Notes: a model not told the origin generated them from the sequence alone. A stretch of DNA of 14,754 nt from CAYLLN01 sp040901775 (GCA_040901775.1 JBBDYF010000245.1:1-14754); one strand, 5' to 3'; positions 1 to 7,828 are shown, counted from the stretch's first letter. A program made the numbers and translations.

Positions 1-48
1 GGCCAGCGCCAGCGGAATCAGAATCTGGGGGGAACAAGTCTTTGGCAC
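1..48 (-). CDS. possible 5' end of a further gene, cut by the window edge
   Basis: A GTG codon at 48-46 opens a frame that stays open to base 1 and gives 16 residues: VPKTCSPQILIPLALA. The hydrophobic ILIPLALA stretch looks like the start of a signal peptide or membrane helix. A GAGG at 60-57 lies 8 nt upstream, a usable Shine-Dalgarno distance. The frame is also open further upstream, as far as an in-frame stop at 117-115, so a longer TTG start is possible. Nothing can be said about function. If real, the gene would follow the cupredoxin gene in the same direction after an 88-bp gap. The call rests only on the ribosome-binding-site-like sequence and a short hydrophobic run. Confidence 0.3.
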   Translation of the reverse strand, partial: MPKTCSPQILIPLALA

Positions 49-66
49 GCTATTCGCCTCGTGGTG

Positions 67-95
67 GGCCGCCGCCACAATCGTGGCGGACGGCC
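67..95. repeat. strong inverted repeat (12-bp stem) after the cupredoxin gene
   Basis: Bases 72-78 (CCGCCAC) pair perfectly with 83-89 (GTGGCGG) around a 4-nt loop. The stem extends through 67-71 with 91-95, leaving base 90 as a single bulge. It sits 42 nt past the stop of the cupredoxin gene. For minus-strand transcription the T-run comes before the stem, not after it, so this is not a canonical intrinsic terminator. It could stabilise a 3' end, help a factor-dependent terminator, or act on the putative gene starting at 48. Confidence 0.55.
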
Positions 96-136
96 AAAAA
101 TCCCAACAATCGTTCTCAACAATCGTTACAGTTCCG

Positions 137-916
137 CTACTTCAGCTTGAGCGCGGCCGGGGTCACCTCGACTTTGCCCAGTTTGTTGACGCCCGGCTTG
201 ATGTTGATCTTCACCTTGCCGCGGGTCCACTTGGTCGGCTTGCCGTCGAGCGTCACGTCGTTGAGGTAGCCGGTGTTTTCTTGCCAGACGACGAACGTCC
301 ATTCACCCACCGGCAAGTTCTTGATCGACAGGTGCCCCTTGGTGTCGGAGAAGCCGACGTAGGGATCGTCCTTCACCAGGATGTAGGCGTTCATCCAGGC
401 ATGAATGCTGCACTCGACCTTCGAGAACGACGATTCGGCCTGGGTGAATTTCTTTTCAACCTTGCCGCCGGCGGGAATCAGGTCGTTGAACGGCGGGTTG
501 TTGAAAAACTCGACCTTGCTGTTGTGGCCCAGCGGATCGCTATTGCCCAGCACCAGCGTCTGCCCCGTGCGCACCGTCAGGATGTGCGGCTCGAAGCGGC
601 AATTCTTGTTGTCGAGCTTCACGCTCGCGGCGGCGGTCTTTTCGTAGTCGGGATGGACCGGCACCTTTTTACCGGGACCGGGCAGCAGGTAGATCGCGAT
701 GTTGGCGATCCCCTTGGTTTTGGGATCGACCACCACGTTCTCGCGGACCAGCTTGTGCTTGCCGCAATAGGCCTGATCCTTATCGGGGATGATCGGTTCG
801 GCCTTGGCATTCCCCTTGAGGAAAAAGTCGGCCTCCAGGTCGCCCCATTGCTGGGCGCTGGCCATGCCAGAAGTGGCCAGCACTCCGAGAATCGAGAGGG
901 CAATTTGCAATCGCAT
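137..916 (-). CDS. secreted cupredoxin-like (blue copper) protein
   Basis: A 259-residue exported protein, probably a periplasmic copper electron carrier or copper-binding protein. ATG at 916 is preferred because AAGGAG lies 8 nt upstream (930-925); a GTG at 925 overlaps that ribosome site. Residues 1-21 form a signal peptide ending MASA. Candidate type-1 copper ligands are His131 (in SDPLGHN) and Cys169, His172 and Met175 (in CSIHAWM), the order expected for cupredoxins. Cys51 and Cys106 could form a disulfide. Residues about 185-216 (DTKGHLSIKNLPVGEWTF) resemble a carboxypeptidase-regulatory-like beta domain, a combination I recall from planctomycete proteins annotated as plastocyanin or methylamine-utilisation-like. 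The gene follows the octaheme cytochrome gene after 222 bp in the same direction, so it may accept electrons from that complex; this is inference. Confidence 0.8.
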   Translation of the reverse strand: MRLQIALSILGVLATSGMASAQQWGDLEADFFLKGNAKAEPIIPDKDQAYCGKHKLVRENVVVDPKTKGIANIAIYLLPGPGKKVPVHPDYEKTAAASVKLDNKNCRFEPHILTVRTGQTLVLGNSDPLGHNSKVEFFNNPPFNDLIPAGGKVEKKFTQAESSFSKVECSIHAWMNAYILVKDDPYVGFSDTKGHLSIKNLPVGEWTFVVWQENTGYLNDVTLDGKPTKWTRGKVKINIKPGVNKLGKVEVTPAALKLK

Positions 917-925
917 TTCAAGCAC

Positions 926-1138
926 TCCTTCAGTAGCGACGCGTCGCCCGCCGCTAGATTCGCGGCGGCCAGCGGCCTAATCGGGTGAGAGAGGTCGAAC
1001 CGGCGGCCGCACGAGTTCGACGCTCGCCTGGGCGGGATGTGCGGCCAATCTTCCATGATAGGCGGTCGATCCAGCATCGGCGAGGGTCGCGCGGCATTCC
1101 AGTAGCGCGGCATTCCGCAAACTCCACCTCTCTCGACA
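926..1138. other. intergenic region with direct and inverted repeats
   Basis: The 222-bp gap between the octaheme and cupredoxin genes is the longest inside the respiratory cluster. It contains a 12-bp direct repeat GCGCGGCATTCC at 1089-1100 and 1105-1116. It also contains an inverted repeat GTCGAAC (994-1000) / GTTCGAC (1015-1021) with a 14-nt loop, and a distant inverted pair GAGAGAGGT (987-995) / ACCTCTCTC (1126-1134). The cupredoxin ribosome site is at 925-930. I see no convincing -35/-10 pair. A 62-codon arginine-rich frame here is not accepted as a gene. Confidence 0.4.
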
Positions 1139-4100
1139 TCATTCTCCGGAACTTCCCGTCGCGGCCGGCGCTTCGGTCGCCGGTGCGGCCTCGGCGGGCG
1201 CATCTCCAGCGGGCGCGCCCTCGGCAGGCGCACCTTCGATGGGCACAGCCACCGGCTTCACCATGTCGGCAATTTTGCGGCTTTGGCGGGAATATTGATC
1301 GTAGTTCATCAGCAGATCGACCAGGGCATCCACCTGCTCGGTGCTCGTGCCGTGATACAACTCCTGGCTGACGCCCCCTTCAAAGGGCAAGGCCGGATCG
1401 TACTTCACGTTCACGGGCATCGAGGTGTACGGCAAAATCATGTTCGGCTGCGCGATCCAGCGACGCAGGAATTCCGGCTTGAACCGGCGATACACGTCGG
1501 CCAGGTTCGGCGCTTTGGCCCGGTCGCGACCCTGCGGCTCGAAATCGCCCACCTGGTGGCACTTCACGCAGTAATTGCCATCGACCACGATCTGCATCGC
1601 GTCGTCGTAACGCCGGGCCAGCAGCTCCGATGGCGATTGCTCGCTCCACGCGCCCCCCTCCGCGGGCATTTCGCCCGCCGCTTCGAGCGCTGCGGCGTAG
1701 TCGCGCGCCTCGGCCGCCATTTGACTGTCTAGCCGCCGCGGACTCAGTTGATAGGGATATTTGGCGTTATCGACGGCGGCAAAGTAGTTGACCAGCGCCG
1801 TCGCCTCGTCGCTCGACATGTTGAACTTCGGCATTCGCAGGAACGTCGCCGGACGAATCGGATACGGCTCGAGCAGGAAGTCGTGCAGCCACGACGCCTG
1901 CACCTTCTCCCCTTCGCCGACCAGCGCGGGGGGCAACCAGCCGTAAGCCTCGGAGCCGGAGGCATTCGGATTGGACTCTCGTTCCAGTCGCGTGACTTCC
2001 GGCAACAGGTACTTGGTGAGCGCGCCTCCCCAGACGGGCTGGCGAGTATCCAACTGCTGCATCGTCGCGCCAATGGCCGACTGGCCCGTCGCATACACCT
2101 CGCCGTCGATGATCGTCGGCTGCCAGAGGTCGATCGCCAGCCGCAACTCTTCGCGTGCATACGGCTCGGCATCGTCCAGAGTCAGGCCGTCGGCATCGGT
2201 CAGTTCCGGCAAGCCGTCGGTCTTCGACAGCTTCGGCAACCCCAGCAGGTGGCTATGCAGCAGGTTGCGATGGTCGGGCGTGGCCTGCGCCTGCAGCGCC
2301 TGCGAACTCGCGTCGGGACGAAGGAAGGGAAACACGGGGAGCTGCTGGCCGGGGGGCGTTTGCGGCCCGAAATCCCCCTTGGCGTAGCTGATGTTCCACT
2401 GTTCCAGCTCCAGAATGTGGCAGCCGCCGCAGTTGTACTTTTCGAGCGCCTTGCGACCGGCGATGAGGGCCGCGCCCCGGTCGTCCGGCGTGAAGATGTA
2501 CTTTTCCCGCGGTGGATCGGCGACCAGCCCCAGCACGAACGTAATCACCGCCTCCCGCTCTTCCAGCGTAAAGGGGAACTGCGGCATCCGCAGCCGTTCG
2601 TTGTACCGCTTGTTTTCGGTCTTGCGGAAGTCGTAGCTGCGGGGCTCTTTCAGTTTTTGATAGATGAAACCGATTCGGTTGCCCGCCTGGACCTGATGAT
2701 GATAGTAGGCTTCGGACGCCTGATGCTCCATGTCGTGTGGGGCAGTTTTCGCAGCCGTCTCGCCGTGGTCGCCGTGGTCGGCCGACGGTCCCGCGGCATG
2801 GCCGTTGTCGGTTGTGTGAGCGTGACCGTGCCCTTCCAGATAGTGCGTGATGTGCTCGAACGCCAGCCGCGAGGGGTCCTTGCGGCCCCAGTCGGCCAGA
2901 CCCGTGCCGATCGGCTTGGCATCCTCGAAGCCGGGAATGTCGTGACAGCCGTAGCAGCCGTACTTGGTAATCGTCTTGCGGCCGATGTATTGCAGCCGTT
3001 GTTGATCGGTCAGTTGCTCGCCGGGGGGAACGATCAGATCCTTCTCGGCCCCTTTCAGTCCCTCTTCCAATTCGGGCGGAATGCCCAATTGGTAGTACTC
3101 GTCGGCCAAGTCTTTATAAAACGCTTCGTTCAAGTATTCGAGCGTCAATTGCTTGAGGGCCTCGATCCCCGCCTGGTCGAGCGGCTGGTTGGCGGCCGTC
3201 GCTTCCGGCGCGGGCTGCCAGTCCGAGGTGGACGCCGCCAGCAGGTAGGTCGCAATGTCGTCGGCCGGGTCGAACCACTTGTCGTCGTCGGCGCTCAGCG
3301 GATCGGCTCCGGCGTCTTTTTCCGGGTCCAAAAACAGGTCCGGCATCACCGTGCGGGCGTGATAGCGGGTCGGCTCTTTGATCCAGCTATACAGCCAGTC
3401 GGGCCCCTGCGGGTTGCGCTCGGCGCCGAATTTGTCTCCCACGGCCGACAGGTCCGGTCCCTGCACGATCTCTTCGGGGCTGCGGTACTTCGCGATCTCG
3501 GGGAAATCTTTGTGATTGTGGCACGCCAGACAGCCGCGAGTTTGGAACTGCGTCTTCCCGCGGGCGACCTTTTCTTCGTCGGTCCAAGGGTCGATCCCCG
3601 GCTCGCGCGGCAGCGGCTCGTAGAGCTGCACCAGCTTTTCCACGGGCGCATTGGTCGGCGACATTTGCCCATCGCTCTGGGCGAGCAAAAACTCCATCGT
3701 ACCCCGAATCTCGATCGGCTCGAGTTTCGCCGCGAGATGGTCGGTCATTTCGCCTTGCTCGTTCTTCAAGTGATCCCACAAGCCGAAAAACTTGGGCATC
3801 CGCGTATCGGGGCGGAAGTTCGTCGGGTCGCGGATCCAGTCGTAGAGGAATGTCCGATCGACTTTGGCCCCCAGATACCTCAGGCTCGGCCCCGGCTTGC
3901 GCTGGTCGCCGGGGGTCTCTTGATCCTTGAACCAGCCCGCCATCGCCTGAATTTGCGGGCCAAACGTCGTCCATGCCTGCTGGGCCAGCGGCTTGTTGGC
4001 GTTTTCGCTGGCAATCCGCACATCCTCGTCCAGCATGGCCTGCAGCTCGTGGCGGGCGGCGTCGTCTTGGGGGCGGCTGGCCAGTGTCGTGGCCAGGCGG

Positions 4101-6325
4101 GCGGCTTGGCGGATATTTTCCTGATGCTGGGCGATCGCTGCCGCGGGATCGGTTGCCGCGGGCTCCGCGCTGGCTGCTTCTTCGGCAGTGCTTGGCGGCT
4201 GCTCGCTCGCTTGCCCGGCCAAGCGATCGAAATAGGCTTGGCGGGCCGGCAACAGCGGCAACAGCGCTTGGGCCGCGGCAAAATAGTTCGGCTCGAGCCG
4301 CAAATCGGGGCCGATGCGGCGGTTCGGGCCGTCGTGGCCGTTCACTTCGTGGCAGCCGTAGCAGCCGTATTTGCGGATCAACTGGTAGCCATGCACCACC
4401 TTGGGGGCGGGCGGCTCGGGAAAGCGCTCGCTCGGCTCGAGATCGACCACCTCGTGATGGCACTTGAGGCACGCGCTTTCGACGAACCGCGCCGGATACA
4501 TCGGATAGATCCAGTGGTGGTTGTCGAACCAGCCGTAATCGTGGGACCACTCCCGAGCCTGGTCCTGCGTGTTGGGCGCGTGCGAAGCCCATTTGAAATC
4601 GGTAGCGCTCCCCTGGCCGTCGTGGCAAATGGTGCAGGCAAAGGTTTGCAGGGCGTGCGGGCTGGAATCGCCGACGAACAGGTCGAGCCGCGGATGGGCG
4701 ATGTAGGGGTTGGGCAGGCCGCGGCGGACGGTCAAACGGATCGGCTTGCCGTCCTGGGCGAGCACCACCAGGGCCGCGCCCGTTGGCTCCGCCCCGCGCT
4801 GGCCACCCAAGAACGGACTGCCGTTGATCCCCACGATCACGTCGCCCACGAGCAGGCCCGGCAGCCGCGGAAATGCCCGATCGGGCTGCCGCGGGAGCAG
4901 GCTGACCTGGGCCACCGCCTCGCGCAGTTCGTGGCCGGGCTGGCCGACTTCGCCGGGCTGACCGGGAATGGGCGGTTCTCCAGTGGTGAACTGCGCCCGA
5001 GCAGCGGGCGACTTGGGCAACACGAGCGACACGGTTACGTCGTCGGCTTGCAGCAGCCCTTCCGGCGCCAGGCGAATGCCCAGCCAGTCTTCGAGCGACA
5101 GCGGAATGGGCTTGCCCTCTGTGTCGATCCGCTGTTTCGGCGGCGCGTCCTTGGGCGGAGGATACACCACCATTTCCAGCGTCTGCTGCGCGACGTAGGC
5201 CGGCGTTGTCGGCTGGCCGGGAAGCGACTTCTGCATCGAAACGTGGCAGGTGGTGCAGCGGTCGAAGCGGCGGACTTTGCGAAAGTTGTAGTCCTGCTCC
5301 AGCCCTTCCGACCACTGATTCTCGATCTTCCGCGGCGAGCCAAACGCATCCAGAATCGGCAGCGTCAGGATCTTCTTGCCAAAGATCCAGGGATACTCGC
5401 TCGACAGCGTGAAGTACGTTTCTTCCTGCTGGGCATACTGCGTTTTCAAGCGCTCCAGGCCCGCCAGGCTTTCCTCGTATTCCTTTTGGGCCTGGTCCGC
5501 CTCGACGGTCATTGCCTGCACTAGCTTGTCGAGCGCCTTGCGGTGGGCGCTATAGGCCTGATACCGCAGGTTGAGGGCGGTATAGGAGTTGCGATCGTCC
5601 GGGCCTGTGCCTTCGACGAGCAGGCGGATTGCCTCTTCGCGGCGGGCCAGTTCGGCGGCACCCAGGTTGTCGCGGATGGCGATATCGCGATTGGCCTTGG
5701 CGGCGTCGATATTGGCCGATTTGAACTTCCGCTCGCCCAGCACCTTGTCTTCGCGGCTCTTGGCGGCCGCGATGACATCGTTCAGATCGTCGAGCAGGCG
5801 AGTGCGAACCGCGCCGGCTTCGCGTTCGGCGGCCAAGGCCGCCGTTTCAGCTTGGTGGGCGGCCGAGGCCAGCGATTGATCTTCGGGCTTGGCTTCGGCG
5901 GCGGCAAAAGCGGCCTTGGTCGCGGCCCGCAACTCGACCGCTTTGGCCGACAGGGGGGCCAGCCGAGCCGCCCGTTTGTCGATCCACTCGGTCTCGACCG
6001 TCGTCTTGCGATACTCGGCGTCGTCCTGCATCCGCCGCTCGAATTGCGCCAGCAGATCGGGATCCAGCGGCTGGGCCTGGGCGGCGACGATCGCCTGGCT
6101 GAGCGACTCGTGCTCCAGCAGGGCGTCGGTGGTGGCGAACTGCTCTTGCCGCCACTGGTTCATCTTCAGGTCGATATTGACGGCCTTGGGCTGGATGGCC
6201 TTCCAGGGACGGGAATGATCCTTGTAGAACATCCAGACCGTGGCGAACGTCAGCACGACGCCGCCGATCGCGAACGTGCGATGCAGCAGGCTGGAGTCGC
6301 GCCAGGTGGATTCCGTTGCGGGCAT
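1139..6325 (-). CDS. giant octaheme c-type cytochrome with PDZ-like domain, bc-complex associated
   Basis: A 1728-residue protein that likely replaces cytochrome c1/f as electron acceptor of the adjoining Rieske/b complex, on the periplasmic side. Residues 16-34 form one membrane helix and about 50-310 are charged, Ala-rich and probably coiled coil. Eight CxxCH heme motifs start at C357, C564, C619, C655, C932, C1124, C1299 and C1586. A PDZ-like domain (about 470-536, GLLVGDVIVGING) lies between hemes 1 and 2. Hemes 4 to 8 each sit in a class-I-like module with a later Met-Pro motif (M843, M994, M1247, M1498, M1636), the usual distal ligand, after a W/F-rich 'P..y' segment. Residues 1158-1210 hold 12 histidines. 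Residues 1696-1728 are an Ala/Pro/Glu tail. The start lacks a clear ribosome site, but no other early Met exists. Confidence 0.88.
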   Translation of the reverse strand: MPATESTWRDSSLLHRTFAIGGVVLTFATVWMFYKDHSRPWKAIQPKAVNIDLKMNQWRQEQFATTDALLEHESLSQAIVAAQAQPLDPDLLAQFERRMQDDAEYRKTTVETEWIDKRAARLAPLSAKAVELRAATKAAFAAAEAKPEDQSLASAAHQAETAALAAEREAGAVRTRLLDDLNDVIAAAKSREDKVLGERKFKSANIDAAKANRDIAIRDNLGAAELARREEAIRLLVEGTGPDDRNSYTALNLRYQAYSAHRKALDKLVQAMTVEADQAQKEYEESLAGLERLKTQYAQQEETYFTLSSEYPWIFGKKILTLPILDAFGSPRKIENQWSEGLEQDYNFRKVRRFDRCTTCHVSMQKSLPGQPTTPAYVAQQTLEMVVYPPPKDAPPKQRIDTEGKPIPLSLEDWLGIRLAPEGLLQADDVTVSLVLPKSPAARAQFTTGEPPIPGQPGEVGQPGHELREAVAQVSLLPRQPDRAFPRLPGLLVGDVIVGINGSPFLGGQRGAEPTGAALVVLAQDGKPIRLTVRRGLPNPYIAHPRLDLFVGDSSPHALQTFACTICHDGQGSATDFKWASHAPNTQDQAREWSHDYGWFDNHHWIYPMYPARFVESACLKCHHEVVDLEPSERFPEPPAPKVVHGYQLIRKYGCYGCHEVNGHDGPNRRIGPDLRLEPNYFAAAQALLPLLPARQAYFDRLAGQASEQPPSTAEEAASAEPAATDPAAAIAQHQENIRQAARLATTLASRPQDDAARHELQAMLDEDVRIASENANKPLAQQAWTTFGPQIQAMAGWFKDQETPGDQRKPGPSLRYLGAKVDRTFLYDWIRDPTNFRPDTRMPKFFGLWDHLKNEQGEMTDHLAAKLEPIEIRGTMEFLLAQSDGQMSPTNAPVEKLVQLYEPLPREPGIDPWTDEEKVARGKTQFQTRGCLACHNHKDFPEIAKYRSPEEIVQGPDLSAVGDKFGAERNPQGPDWLYSWIKEPTRYHARTVMPDLFLDPEKDAGADPLSADDDKWFDPADDIATYLLAASTSDWQPAPEATAANQPLDQAGIEALKQLTLEYLNEAFYKDLADEYYQLGIPPELEEGLKGAEKDLIVPPGEQLTDQQRLQYIGRKTITKYGCYGCHDIPGFEDAKPIGTGLADWGRKDPSRLAFEHITHYLEGHGHAHTTDNGHAAGPSADHGDHGETAAKTAPHDMEHQASEAYYHHQVQAGNRIGFIYQKLKEPRSYDFRKTENKRYNERLRMPQFPFTLEEREAVITFVLGLVADPPREKYIFTPDDRGAALIAGRKALEKYNCGGCHILELEQWNISYAKGDFGPQTPPGQQLPVFPFLRPDASSQALQAQATPDHRNLLHSHLLGLPKLSKTDGLPELTDADGLTLDDAEPYAREELRLAIDLWQPTIIDGEVYATGQSAIGATMQQLDTRQPVWGGALTKYLLPEVTRLERESNPNASGSEAYGWLPPALVGEGEKVQASWLHDFLLEPYPIRPATFLRMPKFNMSSDEATALVNYFAAVDNAKYPYQLSPRRLDSQMAAEARDYAAALEAAGEMPAEGGAWSEQSPSELLARRYDDAMQIVVDGNYCVKCHQVGDFEPQGRDRAKAPNLADVYRRFKPEFLRRWIAQPNMILPYTSMPVNVKYDPALPFEGGVSQELYHGTSTEQVDALVDLLMNYDQYSRQSRKIADMVKPVAVPIEGAPAEGAPAGDAPAEAAPATEAPAATGSSGE

Positions 6326-6398
6326 GGCAGAGCCAGGGAATGAGTGACGAGCGGTGTCTGGCGAGCCGACGACTCACCGTTCACCGCCGCGCGCTGTT

Positions 6399-7784
6399 TC
6401 AAAAGTTCAACATGTATTCGGGCAGCGAAATAAAGTATTTCAGATGGGCCGGCGACCAGCGGCAGAGCATCTTGATCGGCAACAGCATCATGAACAGCAG
6501 CAGGTTCGTCAGCACCATGTAGCGAATGAAGCCCATTCGCACGAACAGGTGTTGAAAGAACTTGCTGAGCACCACCAGCGCCGGCGGCACCAGGGCGAAA
6601 TAGCCGATCACCAGCACGATGCCGGGCGATTCGCGGAGCAGGGCAAAGACGAACTTCACCCCTTCGCTCGCTCCTTCGGGCGCGCGGGGGCGCGTCGAGC
6701 GCAAGGCGTCGATCCAAAAATAGTCGGCCAGGTCGCGGTTGTTCAAAGCCTCGACCTTGTGGGCGTCCCAAATTTCATACGGACCAAAAAAGTTCCAGTT
6801 CGGGCCGCGGAGGAAGGTTCCCATCACGATCAGCGTGACCCACAGCACCAAAAAGCCAAACTGAAACATCACGTAGGCGAATTTCCGCTGGTCGATCGTG
6901 TAATAGCCGTTGCCCGACTTGTTGAAATCGAGATAGGGAATGGCCATCAGGCCGGCCACGATCAGGCTGGGCAGCACCACGCCCGCCATCCAGGGATCGT
7001 AATAGACCAGCATCTCTTGCAGCCCCAAAAAGTACCACGGGGCCTTCGACGGATTGGGCGTTTTCACCGCGCTGGCCGGCTCTTCCAGCGGCGCTTGCAG
7101 GGCGATCGCCCAAAACAAGAGCAGCGCCGTGATCGCCACCATGCAGATCAGCTCGGTATAGACCAGGTCGGGCCAGACCAGGACTTTTTCGTTGTTCAGC
7201 TTCTCCAGCGGCCCGAGCCCCTGCTTAAGCCGATCGTCGTTCTTCACGGCCTGCGAGGCGGAAAGCCAGGTGAAAAAGCCGATCAAAAAGATCAAGCCCA
7301 CGATCGGCACATTGTCGGCCTTGGTGACGATGGCCGCGAAGTTTTGATCGGTGATCGACATGCCCATAAGCAGCAGCGCCAGGTTCAGCCCCGCCCAGGC
7401 CACCCACGGTTTGACGAAGAACCGCCGAAACACGAACAGCAGGCCCAGAATCACCAGCGATCCCAAGGTGTAGATCGTCGGGTCCATCAGCCAGTTGATC
7501 CCACTGCGCAAGGGGAGCGGCAGCGAGATCAGCTTCATCCAGTCGGGATCGCCGCTATAGGCCAGCGGAGAAATGAGCAGAAAGAACAGCGACGCCATCA
7601 GCCAGACGAACGCGGCCGTCAGCGGAAAACCGAGCCCCGGCACGCGGGCCAGCACCCGCTGGCGCTCGCCCGTCCACAGCAGGAACGCCGCGACGCCGTT
7701 CATCACCGCCAGCAGCAGATAGTACGTGCCGAGAAACCCGGCAATCTGCTTCAGGAAAATGTCGTAGGGAACGTGACCGTGCAT
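6399..7784 (-). CDS. cytochrome b C-terminal (subunit IV-like) protein with extra N-terminal membrane helices
   Basis: A 461-residue integral membrane protein completing the split cytochrome b of a quinol-oxidising complex. Residues about 200-345 match the subunit IV / cytochrome b C-terminal region: helices at about 208-230, 265-285 and 303-323, and the quinol-site motif, PEWY in mitochondria and chloroplasts, here reading APWY (residues 248-251, in SKAPWYFLGLQE). Ordinary subunit IV is about 160 residues. This protein has about 200 extra N-terminal residues with roughly five helices (14-36, 54-75, 104-121, 125-143, 158-176) and about 115 extra C-terminal residues with two (388-408, 422-441). 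It starts 44 bp after the b6-like gene. No Shine-Dalgarno is visible; heptamer repeats occupy the region just upstream. The family call is firm, but the role of the added helices is unknown. Confidence 0.88.
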   Translation of the reverse strand: MHGHVPYDIFLKQIAGFLGTYYLLLAVMNGVAAFLLWTGERQRVLARVPGLGFPLTAAFVWLMASLFFLLISPLAYSGDPDWMKLISLPLPLRSGINWLMDPTIYTLGSLVILGLLFVFRRFFVKPWVAWAGLNLALLLMGMSITDQNFAAIVTKADNVPIVGLIFLIGFFTWLSASQAVKNDDRLKQGLGPLEKLNNEKVLVWPDLVYTELICMVAITALLLFWAIALQAPLEEPASAVKTPNPSKAPWYFLGLQEMLVYYDPWMAGVVLPSLIVAGLMAIPYLDFNKSGNGYYTIDQRKFAYVMFQFGFLVLWVTLIVMGTFLRGPNWNFFGPYEIWDAHKVEALNNRDLADYFWIDALRSTRPRAPEGASEGVKFVFALLRESPGIVLVIGYFALVPPALVVLSKFFQHLFVRMGFIRYMVLTNLLLFMMLLPIKMLCRWSPAHLKYFISLPEYMLNF

Positions 7785-7796
7785 GGTTAAATGTTA

Positions 7797-7824
7797 GTTG
7801 TCAGTTGTCCGTTGTCCGTTGTCA
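7797..7824. repeat. four tandem 7-bp repeats GTTGTC(A/C)
   Basis: Four consecutive heptamers on the plus strand: GTTGTCA (7797-7803), GTTGTCC (7804-7810), GTTGTCC (7811-7817) and GTTGTCA (7818-7824). They fill most of the 44-bp gap between the b6-like and subunit-IV-like genes and end 12 nt before the start codon of the latter, where a ribosome-binding site would be expected. A related-length heptamer array occurs in the preceding gap of the same operon. Confidence 0.8.
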
Positions 7825-7828
7825 TTGG

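Noticed and set aside
67..95. Intrinsic terminator for the respiratory operon
   Set aside because: The stem is strong, but the T-run lies before it on the minus strand and no T-run follows, so it is recorded only as an inverted repeat.
83..988. 301-codon plus-strand frame opposite the cupredoxin gene
   Set aside because: The minus strand has a signal peptide, copper ligands and a good ribosome site; the plus translation has none of these.
954..1142. 62-codon minus-strand frame whose ATG overlaps the octaheme stop as ATGA
   Set aside because: The junction is attractive, but the product is Arg-rich and featureless and most of it would cover the intergenic repeats. No independent support.
3387..5315. 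642-codon minus-strand frame inside the octaheme gene
   Set aside because: Overlaps the octaheme gene in another frame and is made largely of Arg, Ala, Gly and Pro, as expected of an out-of-frame reading.
1748..5524. 1258-codon open frame on the plus strand opposite the octaheme gene
   Set aside because: The minus strand has eight heme motifs and a full domain structure. The plus-strand translation shows no domain and reflects the stop-poor antisense frame of GC-rich coding DNA.
6372..6385. Third heptamer array before the octaheme gene
   Set aside because: Only two degenerate units (ACTCACC, GTTCACC); too weak to list as a feature, though mentioned with the other arrays.
7797..7824. CRISPR array
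   Set aside because: The units are 7 bp and directly adjacent, with no spacers. No cas genes are nearby.
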